A DNA stretch of 64,000 bases from the NCBI RefSeq assembly GCF_040939455.1, contig NC_134107.1, forward strand, positions 15,315,537 to 15,379,536, in the 5' to 3' direction. Made by a program: the position numbers and the translations under genes. The first letter of the stretch is position 1, and every line of letters starts with the position of its first letter. Below the pieces are notes generated by a model. It worked only from the letters and a program-made list of their open reading frames with translations. It was not told the DNA's origin and made no database searches. Of this stretch, positions 32,701 through 43,300 are shown piece by piece. Source of the stretch: Microcebus murinus. Taxonomy: Eukaryota > Chordata > Mammalia > Primates > Cheirogaleidae.

Positions 32701-35700
32701 TATGTGAGGATCTTGTTAAAATGTGGATTCATATTCATTAGGTCCTGGATGAAGCCTAAAATTCTTCATTTATACCTGGCCCCCAGGTGACACTACCCCT
32801 GACAGCCCTTGGGTCATTCCCAGAGTAGCACGGTCCAGCAGCAACTGGTACATGACTCTTTTATTCCACTGCTCTCATTCTATTATAATCGTTTTGTTTG
32901 TATGTGCATCCGCTGTATTAGACTGTCCATTCCTATAGGCAAGAATTGTGTTTGTGGCATATATCTCTCCAGGGTCTAAAAATCTATTATTAATAGACAG
33001 ACATGTAGTGATCACAGAAAGGTACATGATGAAAGATTTGGTAAAAATATAAGTCCAATAGCACAAATTCAAGATAATCTCTAAAAGACTCAGATTGTAT
33101 GATGTGTTGAGAGACTCCTAATAAGCTAAGTGGTTGGAATGAACAGACAGTAGAGAGAAGTTCCAAATACAATACAGTAGAGGCATAAGGAGAGTCCTAA
33201 ACAAGTGATCTGAGCACGAAGTGTCTAGCAGAGTGCCAAGCCAATGTTATATATTTTAGAGTTAAAATGTATTCTTTTGAATGAAGTATTGATACAAAAA
33301 ACAAAACGGGTAATCACAAAATAATTATGCAGAGCAAAGGAAAACAGACAGTAAAGAGAACATGCTGTATAATTCTATTTATGTAAAGCTCTAGAAAATG
33401 CAAGTTAATTTATATTTATAGAAAGCATATCAGTGGTTTCTTGAGGATGGGAGGACAAGGAGTGGAGGGAGGGAAGTAGGCAGAGGTTCCAAAGTAGCAC
33501 AGGGAAACTTTTGAGGATGATGGATATGTTAATTTATATTCATATGGTAATGTTTTTATGTGTGTATATATGTGGCAAAAATTATCAAAGTGTACAGTGT
33601 AAATATTTGCAATTTATTTTATGTCAATTGTACTTTTAAAAGCCACATATCTTTGTGATCTCAATCAGCCATCTATTTTCCAGACAGTACAATGATTAAA
33701 AGAGATACACTAAGGAGGAAGCACCTAAAAAAAGTTTCTAGGGCATAGAAATACACCAAATAACTGTTGACTTTGTTTTTTTTCACCTTGGCAATCTCTT
33801 TACACTCCCTTCATGAAGATAACTTTTTAAATTGATAGATAAGATTATATGTACTTATCATGTAACTTTATTAATGAATAGTATTAGGGGTATTTTCCTG
33901 GAATTGCATTCTGAAAGTTTAGGTTCAATTTCTATTAGGTAAATGTCCCTTGGCCAAGTCATTTAAATTGTATTAGTCTCAGGTTTCTCATCTAATAAAA
34001 CTGTGGGCTAAATGCTTAACCTACAGTTAATTATAGCAAGAATACTTTGATATTATTTTTAATGAGCACATATCTGTAAAGAATTATAAATATTAATACT
34101 GGCGATAAACAACTGGTTAGATCTAAGTAAGAGAAAACCTATGTTCAGTGTGATTTCAGAGACAATTGTAGATATATACTCACAAGTACTGCTCCCCAAA
34201 ATGGATAGCCCACTTTAAATGATGAAAAAATATCTTCCTCAAAGTCTGAAACATTGATTACAGAGCAGACAATTGTTCCAAAATAAAGACATATCAAACC
34301 AGTCAGAATTTGTGTTACCTATAGAAAAACACATGGGTTTTGTGAAATTAGAATATATTTTCCCAAGATTGTATCAATTTCTTTATAATTGAGGTCAAAT
34401 GTGAGAAATTGCTTTAGTGTATTAGAGTGATCTGAGAAGTGATCCAAATGTAATATTTTCCAGTATCCCCTGGACCCTATAAAAATTGTTACAAGCACTG
34501 CCTAATGCATGGATAGCCGATACATTTCTCATGTGCCTTTATTTGCATAGTCATGCTGGATATTAATCATTGTTCTTTCCATCTAAGTAAAGATAGAGAC
34601 CATGAATCCTCCACTCCTACTTGCCATCCTTGTCCCAGTAACTTATGGTGTTTATAAGGAAATGCAAAAGGGTGTCCTTTGCAAAGGGGTGTCCTTAATA
34701 GGTGTCACCTCTTTATCTACCAGATTTTTTAGAGGGCTTGTTCCTCCTCCTGAACTCAAGTGGAAAAACAGTTGATGCAACCAAATATACTTTTCTAGAG
34801 AAACCCTTACTCTGGCTGAGGTTGGAGGATGCTCACTCACCCCCAGGAATTCCAGCTCTTTTTTCAGAAATGTTAGCCATATATTTTGTGGTGGGGACTT
34901 CTTTGGTAGAGTGCTATCATGGAAAGAGATTTCTGAGAGTCCAGATTCAGGTACACTGTGAAATTTAACAGAAATTTGGTTATGAGAAAATTCTCCAACT
35001 CCCTATACAAAGTCCTTGATTAATAGAAAGGGACTTTTTGTTTATTTTTTCAAAACACTCCTGTAACTGAAATCTTCATTGTAATACCTAAGAAACCAAG
35101 GCTCAGAGGCTCCAACTAACTGACCAAGAACACCTAAACACTATCGAAGTGATTAGATGGGACAAAATGAAAAAAAAAAAAAAATGTGAACCCTTCCTTC
35201 CCTTAACCCAGGGTTATTTCCAAGTTCTTTCCTATCAATCTATATCGATAAGTAAAACTGAATACAATCAAACACATTTACCTATGCATCTCATAGTCCC
35301 TTTAACATAGAAATGTATCTGAATATATTTTGTCAATGACAAACTCGACTTCATATAACAGAGTACAGTAAAGGAATGGCTTTGAACTGCTAGTTCAATC
35401 TCTATTATTATTTTCATCTTCAGAGCAGCATCCCACAGCTTACGGTTCATAAAGACCAACCAGGCAGGAGGTCATTTTAGAAGGCATTTGTAAAAGCATG
35501 TGTGAGGAATATGCATCTCTCAGCACATATTAGACACAGAGGCAAGAGATCTACCTACATGCATAATATGAACTCTCCTGTCTCATACCCAGAATATGAG
35601 TTTCTAGGACGAGCAGCTCATATTCCCAGTTCATCTCCACCAATGACAAAGAATCACTTGGAAAGTATAGCAAATAGCTTCTTGATATCCAATATATTAA

Positions 35701-35884
35701 TCACACTAGATGGGCCCATGCCTCAGTCCATTAATTGTCTTCTCCCAAGAACTGTAGCTGTGGCTTTCTCTGGCTCACTAGGTGACTGAAAATTGAAAAA
35801 AAAAATAATAGCCTTTACTTACCTGGGGGACCACTGTGGATTTGGGAGAGCGAGTTGTGCTCTGCTGCCATTTTCCGTGTCCAT
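29646..35884 (-). CDS. MS4A2: High-affinity IgE receptor beta chain
   Basis: MS4A2 is the four-pass beta subunit of Fc-epsilon-RI in the plasma membrane of mast cells and basophils, where it binds LYN through its ITAM and amplifies signalling. Seven coding exons join in phase (62, 115, 135, 66, 159, 99 and 99 nt) into 244 codons plus stop, the same length as human. Residues 1-59 are the cytoplasmic N-terminus (MDTENGSRAQLALP; human MDTESNRRANLALP). Membrane segments lie near 60-80, 97-118, 131-152 and 180-202. The C-terminal tail holds the ITAM with Y219, Y225 and Y229, numbered as in human. All junctions are GT/AG. Oddities are a 3-residue insertion in the loop between segments 2 and 3, balanced by a shorter N-terminus, and an N-S-T sequon at 154. 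It is convergent with the MS4A6A-like gene and in tandem with MS4A3. Confidence 0.96.
30599..30697 (-). CDS. MS4A2: MS4A2 coding exon 6 (membrane segment 4)
   Basis: Acceptor 'gttcaacag', donor 'gtaggt'. Thirty-three codons: EIVVMILFLTILGFCSAVSL followed by TVYGVGEELTRSK. Human has EIVVMMLFLTILGLGSAVSL here. Confidence 0.96.
30812..31515 (+). mobile_element. L1 LINE 3' end inside MS4A2 intron
   Basis: Begins near 'aataacaaatgctggcgtgg' and is close to the matching part of the 10961-12423 L1. It carries 3' ORF2 sequence, G-runs at 31320-31430, 'atactcccataatatgcc' and an (AAAT)n-like tail to about 31515. It lies antisense to MS4A2, 240 nt from exon 5. No clear target-site duplication was seen. 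Confidence 0.88.
31754..31912 (-). CDS. MS4A2: MS4A2 coding exon 5 (membrane segment 3)
   Basis: Acceptor 'ttatcatcag', donor 'gtatgt'. Fifty-three codons, the same as human, beginning VRGRLGANAGSSIAGGIGIV and ending CFLASFST. The outer loop contains N-S-T where human has K-S-L. Confidence 0.96.
32209..32249. repeat. Perfect 15-bp inverted repeat in MS4A2 intron
   Basis: 'aaaacaagtgtctag' (32209-32223) and its exact reverse complement (32235-32249) flank an 11-nt loop. It lies between exons 4 and 5 of MS4A2. Confidence 0.92.
32460..32525 (-). CDS. MS4A2: MS4A2 coding exon 4 (membrane segment 2 end)
   Basis: Acceptor 'tttgaacag', donor 'gtgagt'. Twenty-two codons: FAISGILSIISERKNAAKDK then YL. 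The human exon has 19 codons (FSISGMLSIISERRNATYL), so nine bases are gained in frame in the cytoplasmic loop. Confidence 0.95.
33290..33655 (+). repeat. Older L1M 3' end
   Basis: 'agagaacatgctgtataattctatttatg', 'aaagcatatcagtggtttcttgaggatgg' and a poly-T/A-rich end follow the L1M 3' UTR pattern, parallel to 13131-13610. It lies in MS4A2 intron 3. Confidence 0.65.
34184..34318 (-). CDS. MS4A2: MS4A2 coding exon 3 (membrane segment 1)
   Basis: Acceptor 'tttttctatag', donor 'gtgagt'. Forty-five codons, beginning VTQILTGLICLYFGTIVCSV and ending FKVGYPFWGAVL. Human has FKAGYPFWGAIF at this end. Confidence 0.95.
34841..34955 (-). CDS. MS4A2: MS4A2 coding exon 2
   Basis: Acceptor 'aatttcacag', donor 'gtgagt'. 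One base completes the split serine codon from exon 1, then 38 codons ending NIWLTFLKKELEFLG. Human ends HTWLTVLKKEQEFLG. Confidence 0.94.
35823..35884 (-). CDS. MS4A2: MS4A2 coding exon 1 (start)
   Basis: ATG at 35884-35882, donor 'gtaagt'. Twenty codons plus two bases: MDTENGSRAQLALPNPQWSP. An overlapping ATG at 35870 in another frame gives the wrong phase for exon 2. This start matches the human MDTES start and joins in phase. Confidence 0.94.
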
Positions 35885-36100
35885 TTTTTTCATTAACTGG
35901 GCTATCCAGGAGTGACAACAAGTGTTATATTGAGGTTTAGTGGACTTTCTCTCACAGTGTGCTCTGGATATTCGTTTGAAATAAGTTGACTCACAACACC
36001 AAGCTTATCTTCATACATAAGCCATTTGTCAGATAGATAGGTCTCCTGGCTGATTAAGATCAACAGGGTTTTTCTTATTATGATAAATAGCAAAATTGAG
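35885..36100 (-). promoter_or_regulatory. MS4A2 promoter region with GATA motifs
   Basis: Within about 200 nt upstream of the MS4A2 ATG are several GATA-type motifs: 'ctatcc' at 35902-35907, 'cttatct' (AGATAAG on the gene strand) at 36004-36010, 'agatagatag' at 36031-36040 and 'tgataa' at 36081-36086. Human MS4A2 is known to depend on GATA factors in mast cells. The transcription start is not placed. Confidence 0.4.
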
Positions 36101-38440
36101 AAGCTGACTGAATAGGGACTAGTATGAAATGAGGAAATTTGGGAGTTGTGGAGCATAATTCTGCCTGAGACTAGCAGGATTCACAGAACCTAAGAATGAG
36201 ACTTTTTAGTGGGAGTTGAGAAGGTGAGAGAGAACTGCAGAACAGAGAGAGCTTTCTGTGTCCTTTCCAGATCTTTTCCTACTTGTGTCCCAATTCAGTC
36301 ATTTCTGCATCACAGGTTCTCCAGTTGCACCTTTGAAAAGCCTCTCTTCCCTGTTTAAGGCATGCTTGGCTTCACATGTAGACCTGAGGACAAAGACTAT
36401 TTGTGTGCATGAGTGAGTTCAGTCTCTCAATATCTGTATCCATCTCTGACTTTATTATCTTTCTCTCTCTTCTTGCCTTTTGGACACGAATTACATGACT
36501 CTTTGCAGCAGATGGTCTCAGAAACAGGACAGGCAGAGGTCAGACTGCTGTAAACCATACCTGATAGAGTATAAAAGGTAAGAAGTTTTCACACTTCAAG
36601 ACTCAATTGTCTGCTAAAGCATTAGACTGACTCTCTGCTGCTTGGATCTTTATAATGGCAGGAACAGGATGATGAAAGCACTGAGCAGCATGAACGTGAT
36701 AGCAAATCCCATGAGCAAATCTAAACAGCATTGGACTGAGCAGTATGCCTCAATTAGGGTCAGGGCCAAACCAATGTGTTCATTCCAATAGCATAACTAG
36801 CTAGACCATAGCAAAATGAGTATAGGTAAGATTCACAGAAGGTTTGAATCTCTTTTATTTAGTTTAATTACAGACACAACCTTGGATGGTTCTTCAATAA
36901 ACTTCAAGATACCACAGATTTTTCCTCTAGTCACCTGTGTTGTTTTTCTGGGATGTGATAAAATTCTTGCTCATGGGAAACTAAGATATTTGCATGAACA
37001 GAGAATACTAAAAGACATATTGGCATACTTTTTATAGTGAAAACAGAATAGTCCAGGTACCATGTTCCCACTGTGTCTTCAGGAATTGATAGACTTACAA
37101 AGTGCTATTGGAATTAAAAAATAAACCTAATTGACTTATACATTCATCAAAAAATGACTTTATGTTCCATGCAAGGCACTCGCTGCTCTTATCACTGAGC
37201 ACGCACAAGTGAACTCCATGGTCCTAGACCCTATCTAACCGCAATGAAGCAGAGTAGAACAAAAGTAAATGACATATCATTACTCAGTATGTCAGAGGCT
37301 AGAGGATGCTGAGACACACAGAAGGACACAATTCTTCCTGATAAGGGGTATGTTGAGTTCAAGGAAGGAATTTTCAGAGAAGGTAACATTTGAGACTGGA
37401 CTTAAAATGACAGCCTCAGGAATTTTCCCTTGCTTGTCTCTCTCTCAGTGAAATCATCGCACATCCGCTGGGGAAAGTCCTGAAGTAATGGTGTTTGTCT
37501 GTACAGTGTTTCCTAGGCATTTATAATAAGTAATCATGTGTATGTTAAATAACCAGGAATCAGACTTGAGATTTAGATAGGAAACAGACTGAGTATGGTC
37601 TCTATTGTTTACACGTGGTGCTATTTTGTGAGAATTTTCAACAGAACCTTGCAAAATGCAAATCAGAAACTGTCATACCTCATGACCTCCCAATTGTTTC
37701 ATATCCCAGTTTTCACCAGCACCTTCTTGCCCCTTTGTGAGATGCTTATCATTTTCTGTGCCCACACTTCGGTTCCCTACAGCCATGCTCTACCATCTGT
37801 GACAATAATGAACATCGAAACATATCACAAAATGACTTTTTCTTGGTGAGACAAAATCATCAAGATAACTATCCATGAATACCTACTGATATAAATAATT
37901 TAATAGATAAATGAGAGAGAAGGGATAAATCTTTCTTGTAGAAAAATTTAAATAATAAACGAAGGAGAAATGAGAAAAATAGAAAATCGCCTTTGACATC
38001 ACAGTAGTAATTGCTACAGGCAAAATCTACATGTGAATGCTAAAATTTGTAGCTTTTGCCAATCTCTCTGGTGCAAATACTCTGACCACAGCCAATTTCA
38101 AGCTACCCAAATTATGTTCACTTGTGCTGCCTGAAAATTTAAAATTGAGTCTGGCAGACTAATATAGGCCAGTTCCAACATACCACTGCATAAACTTACA
38201 GTTGTTCCTTAGGACTCACAGAGTTGCCTCATTTTATAATCTGTGATGTATACATTTCTCTCTCCAAATTTATATCTTTCCATCTATCCATTATATACTA
38301 AAGTTAGACCTACTAAACTCTCTAGCTCATTCCTTGAATATTCAAAATTCTTTCTAGAGGCTTTTGCATCTTCTTTAATTTCCCCTTAATCATGCTAATT
38401 CATGGTCATTTTTAAGATATCAGTTAAGAAAAGTCTTCTA
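36101..38440. other. Intergenic between MS4A2 and MS4A3
   Basis: No gene seen. A 39-codon hydrophobic stretch on the - strand at about 36656-36770 ends in a stop but has no exon signals and is probably repeat-derived. Confidence 0.4.
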
Positions 38441-38455
38441 AAAAATTATCACCTA
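38441..38455. repeat. Left Alu target-site duplication
   Basis: 'aaaaattatcaccta' recurs exactly at 38779-38793. Confidence 0.95.
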
Positions 38456-38778
38456 GGCTGGGCGTGGTGTTTCACGCCTATAATCCTAGCATTCTGGGAG
38501 GCCGAGGCGGGCAGATCGCTCAAGGTCAGGAGTTTGAAACCAGCCAGAGCAAGAGTGAGACCTCGTCTCTACTAAAAATAGAAAGAAATTAATTGGCCAA
38601 CTAAAAATATATAGAAAAAATTAGCCGGGCATGGTGGCACATGCCTGTAGTCCCAGCTACTCAGGAGGCTGAGGCAGCAGGATCACTTGAGCCCAGGAAT
38701 TTGAGGTTGCTGTGAGCTAGGTTGATGCCATGGCACTCTAGCCCAGGCAACAGAGCGAGACTCTGTCTCAAAAAAAAT
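38456..38778 (+). mobile_element. Alu SINE, strepsirrhine type
   Basis: Dimeric Alu from 'ggctgggcgtggtg' to an A-rich tail after 'gagactctgtctc', with a 15-bp perfect target-site duplication. Box-like text 'agatcgctcaaggtcaggag' is present. The linker region 'tagaaagaaattaattggcc' and the right half 'ggttgctgtgagctaggttg' with 'gatgccatggcactctagcc' are features of lemur and loris Alus. Confidence 0.95.
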
Positions 38779-39399
38779 AAAAATTATCACCTACATCTCC
38801 CCTAACCTGGATTAGAATCTCATCCTATGTGCTTCCCAAGATTTCTACACTCTTCCTATTATACCCCTTATATGTTCCTATGGGTCTATTTCTCCCACTG
38901 TGAGCAACTTGATAAAGACTGTGCATCATTCTCTATTGTTTGCCAAACTCTTAGCACGGTACAGGCCACATGGTGGGGACTTGTTGAATGCATTAAAAAA
39001 AATAAATAAATGAAAGAATGAGTGAATATATATTATAGAAGTAGGCTATATTTAGAATTAGTAGAGAGGAATGTAAAAGAATCTGTGCACATAGGATAAG
39101 CAAGTAACTAAGAGTAGCTTATGAGTACAAACATATAGATGTCATCAATTCAGTATCAAGGGAAACAAAATTTATTAATCAGAAATGCAAGTACTCCATC
39201 CGATCTATTGATCAGGAGCTGAGAAATCAGAAGGAGTTTCAGCATCAAACTTCCATGTTGAAAAGATGGCCACTGAAGTTGCTGGAGGCCGTAGGAGGAG
39301 CCGAGATGGGAGCACGAAGGTTTCTGCCAGCTCTCTCCAGCAGCGGCAAGACCAACATCAACAGTGGCATCATTACCAGGTAGTTGTGCTATTTTACAT

Positions 39400-39595
39400 T
39401 TTCCTTATTTTCATTTAACCTGCATAACAACTGATAAGGTAGCTGATATTATTACATCTATTTTACAGATAAGGAAAACATGGTCAGAGAGATTAAGTAA
39501 CTTGCCCACGTTCAGACAGGTAGTAAGTGACAGTGTCAGAATTTGAACCCAGATCTGTCAGATTCTAAAGCCCTTGTTCTTTACTTCTCTGTTTT
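39400..39595 (+). repeat. MIR SINE
   Basis: 'ttttacagataaggaaaacatggtcagagagattaagtaacttgcccacg' and 'gaatttgaacccagatctgtcagattctaaag' match the MIR core and tail. Confidence 0.75.
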
Positions 39596-40230
39596 ACGTT
39601 TCTCAAGGTCCTTCTGAAGAGGAAATATCGACCTTGCTCTCAAAGTCCCGGATCTAAACCATTATCTCAGTATCAGGGCATGTGTGAGCACCAGAAGCTG
39701 ACTAAAACAAAGTCTCTAGACTAAACCCTCCCAGCTCAAAGATAGTGAAAATCTATCTCAATGATGATGATATTTAGTAATATAATTTCTTTATTTGATG
39801 GTTTTTGTAATGCTGATGTCAGCTAAAGTCAAGAAGCATTTTTCTGCAATGAAAAAAAATCTGGCTCATTTTCCTTTCCACTGGGTGGTTGGAAGTTGGA
39901 TTTTAGGGAGAATACATGAAACAGGGATTATACTATCACCTTCCTTCCTCAAACCTCATAATGCAATGGAGTCGGTGGCTAAGAATAAAGGGAACCACTT
40001 TCTGGAAACAACTTTGGAGTAGTGATCATAGAGGTTACAAGTCCAAGAATGCCTATAGAAATATATTTGTCCTTCCATACCCAGAACACACTAGTGGGAT
40101 TTATAGTTAGGACAGAAAGGATTGAGTCAAATGTCCAAGTTTCTTATAATTGGTGCCATAAAAGAAGGATTGAGTCTTATGAGCTCATATTCTCCTGAAT
40201 TCTTGGGTGAATCTCTGACTCATTGGAGAT

Positions 40231-40314
40231 TTACGGTTGAATTTTCATGGTCTCAGAATTCCTTTCATGAGGAGGCATGGCTGATTCCACAGAACTGGGA
40301 GTTGAAGAAGTCGC
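40231..40314 (-). CDS. MS4A3: MS4A3 terminal coding exon, extended
   Basis: Acceptor 'ttttattttcaag', then 27 codons and TAA at 40233-40231. ATSSTPSSV aligns with human EISSPPNSV, which ends there. Here the next codon is GAA, and ESAMPPHERNSETMKIQP is added before the stop. Confidence 0.85.
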   Translation of the reverse strand, partial: ATSSTPSSVESAMPPHERNSETMKIQP

Positions 40315-43300
40315 CTTGAAAATAAAACGTTAGTGTTCAAGAACTGGATCATCATCTTTCTCTCTTCCCATCCCTTCCTATAATCACCATGATCATCACC
40401 AATAACAATAATTCACTGATTATTACTGTGATAAATACTGTATAAAGATTATATATGTAGTCCTGATAAAATCATTAGAAGAGAATAAAAAAATTATTTT
40501 CATTTTCCAGTTAAGATACCTAAAGTCTAGAAAAAAATTATTAATGTTTCCTGGGTCATACAGCTAGAAAGGGACAAGTTGCAAGAAAATAACTAAACTC
40601 AATTCCAGCTGTATATAAAATATGTATACTCTTAAATATTAAATACACTGTTTGTTCTTTCATATTCACATTTGAATTCTTTTTCAGCCTTCATTCCATT
40701 TCTAATATTCATATAATCTCTAACTCTAGAGAACTCCATAAATCATTACTACATAAAAGTTTCTGTTCAAGAGTCAGAAACTACTTCAAACCCTAGAAAG
40801 AGATTTGCAGATCATGTGAATCATTAGTCATTTCAACAAACCCACCTCTCTCAAATTGCAGCAGTTTGCCTTGCACCACATGGTTGAGACAGAGGTGGTT
40901 ATGCACAACTCCACCAAGGTGAGGATTAGCATTAGAGACACCAGGCCCTAAGAAAACCCAGTAGAAACATTCAGAAAGAAAAAAATGACAGCAGCAAACC
41001 CTCCCATAAAATAGACTACAACATCTCCCTCCCATAAAATGGAACAAAGTGAAAAATAAATTAGATTTAAGACACAGGTGCACAAAACACTGTAGAAGGG
41101 ATACCCATCTCAATCAAAAAGCATGAAAACATTTTCCCTGAAGAGGGAGATGTGTTATGTTTCTGTATCAACCCACAAGAAGTAGCCATGAGGAGAAGAA
41201 GCTGTAGAAACAAAATTCTGACATTATCACTAACATCTACCAATCTGAAAAGTAGTCACCTAAGGACATGAGTAGGCAGTTTAGGAAAATGGACCAAAAT
41301 GACCCCTCTACCATTTCATTAATCATACTTCATAGGGGCTTATGTATTATCCCTGGAAAACTTTTAACCTGATCTTAACACAAGCTTATATAAATACAAA
41401 ATAAAATTATTGCTGGGCTAATGATCTTTCTATTATTACTGAGACATATAGAAAAAACAAATACAAAATTGTCTGTAGGGAAAATACCACTAAATCCACA
41501 GGAAAAAATCAGACGTAGGTAAAAATATAATTTAGATAATTAAAACTATAATAAAGAAAATGAGGACACAAACTTCTATGAATAGTATCAGAAAACAGGA
41601 GGCTTAGGAGTGAATCTGTAAATAATAGTTTATAGATCATAGACCACCAGGTGAAATGGACAATTTCAAAGGAAAACATTAATTTCTAAGTTGACCTCAG
41701 AAGAGGTAGAATACCTAAACACCAACAAAAATAATCTGGTAGGGTTCTTAAAGAACTTACCTTTTAAAATACCATAGTCAAATAAATTCAAAAGTAAAGT
41801 CATTCGAAATTTCAAGGTATTATTTGAATATTCCACAGAGAAAACTATAAATCTCTCATTTGTTTTATTAAGCAAGGAAATGTGAAATAAAATTTTTTAA
41901 AAACGTAATCTCTCTGGGGAGTGAAACAGTAATATTAGCAACAGCACTAGTATCCATAATAGTATAACATAATGTGCTTAGCCCTGTTTTAATTGCTTAT
42001 CCCATATTAACTTATTTAATTCTCCCATTAACTCCATGAGATGGGTACTATTATTAGCCTCATTTCAAAAATGAGACAATTAAAACACTGAGAGGTGATC
42101 TAACTTGCCCTTTATTACAGAGCTAATAGGTGGCAGGCCCAAGATTCAAATCAAAGTAGCATAGTACCTGACATGTTATTTTTCTGTATATTTTGGATTG
42201 TTTGCAATACTTTATGATTACACATATTTTTTCAAAAACATACGTTTGATGAGGAGCCCATGTAAATGCATAAGTCTGGAGACTTTGAAGACTGACAACT
42301 CTTGATTGACTGGATATTAACTGCTAAATTTATTGACAGAAAAACAATCCCAACCAGTGCAATTGTAGCACTGGCAATGTTCATTCCAAAACTGTTTTGC
42401 ATCTAAAAAAGAATAAGAATTTTCTATTAATATATGCAACACATACTTTATTCTCTTGGTAACATTTTGTTGAAAAAAATATTGATAGAATGCAATAAAC
42501 ATTGCATTAAACACCCAGCAATATCCCAGATGCAAGGCGAACATCAATGAACATCAATGAACAAACAAAGATTCCCTTCCCCATGGAGCTTACATTCTAG
42601 CAATAAAGACGAAGAAAACAATAAACATACTGTAATAGGTAAATGACGTGGTATTTTTTGAAAGTGATTAAGTACTATGGGAATGAGACAAGGAGAATTC
42701 AGAAATCCAGAGAGAAGAGGTATACTAAATAGGAATGACACTTGGGACAGCATGAAAGGGCTGAGGGTGTTGGCCAAGAGGATCTCTGGAGGAACTTCCT
42801 TGCAGTCAAGGAAACACTCAGTGCAAAGCCCTGAAGCCAGAATGTCCCAGGGAAGCAAGGGGGCCAAGGTGGTTGAAGGCAAGAAGACAATATTAGGAAA
42901 TGAGGACAGGCAGTTAACAGGGAGCCACATCACATAGGGCCCCGCAAGTCACGAAAAGGACTTTTGTCCTAACTTTGAGAAACATACAAAGCCAATGAAG
43001 GATTGTGAGCAAACACGTTATATACTCAGATTTATGGTTTAAAGGGATCACTCTGTTTCCAAAGAGACTGGGAAGGGGAGGTTCAAGGATGAAAACAGGG
43101 AGCCCAATGAAGAGAGATGGGGTAAATTGGAGAAAGTGTCATCAGCAGAAAGATGAGACAAGGTTAACTCTGATGTAGCTTGAAGGCAGAGCCAACAGAA
43201 TTTGCTGACAAACTGAATTCAGAATTGTGAAAGAAAGAACAGTCAGGAAGATTCTAAGGTATTTGATCTGGGAATCTGGAAGAATGGGGTTCCCATCAGC

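Noticed and set aside
35823..35870. Alternative ATG at 35870 on the - strand (MAAEHNSLSQ) as MS4A2 start
   Set aside because: It ends in the wrong phase for exon 2. The ATG at 35884 gives MDTENGSRAQLALP and joins correctly.
36656..36775. Hydrophobic frame ending LLMGFAITFMLLSAFIILFL on the - strand
   Set aside because: It resembles a membrane segment, but there is no acceptor, no start and no family match, and the flanks look like old repeat sequence.
40200..40228. Acceptor-like 'gtcag' with a frame reading EIHPRIQENMSS, considered as the MS4A3 last exon
   Set aside because: The phase is wrong and the match is weaker than the exon at 40231-40314, which has a better acceptor and aligns with the human tail.
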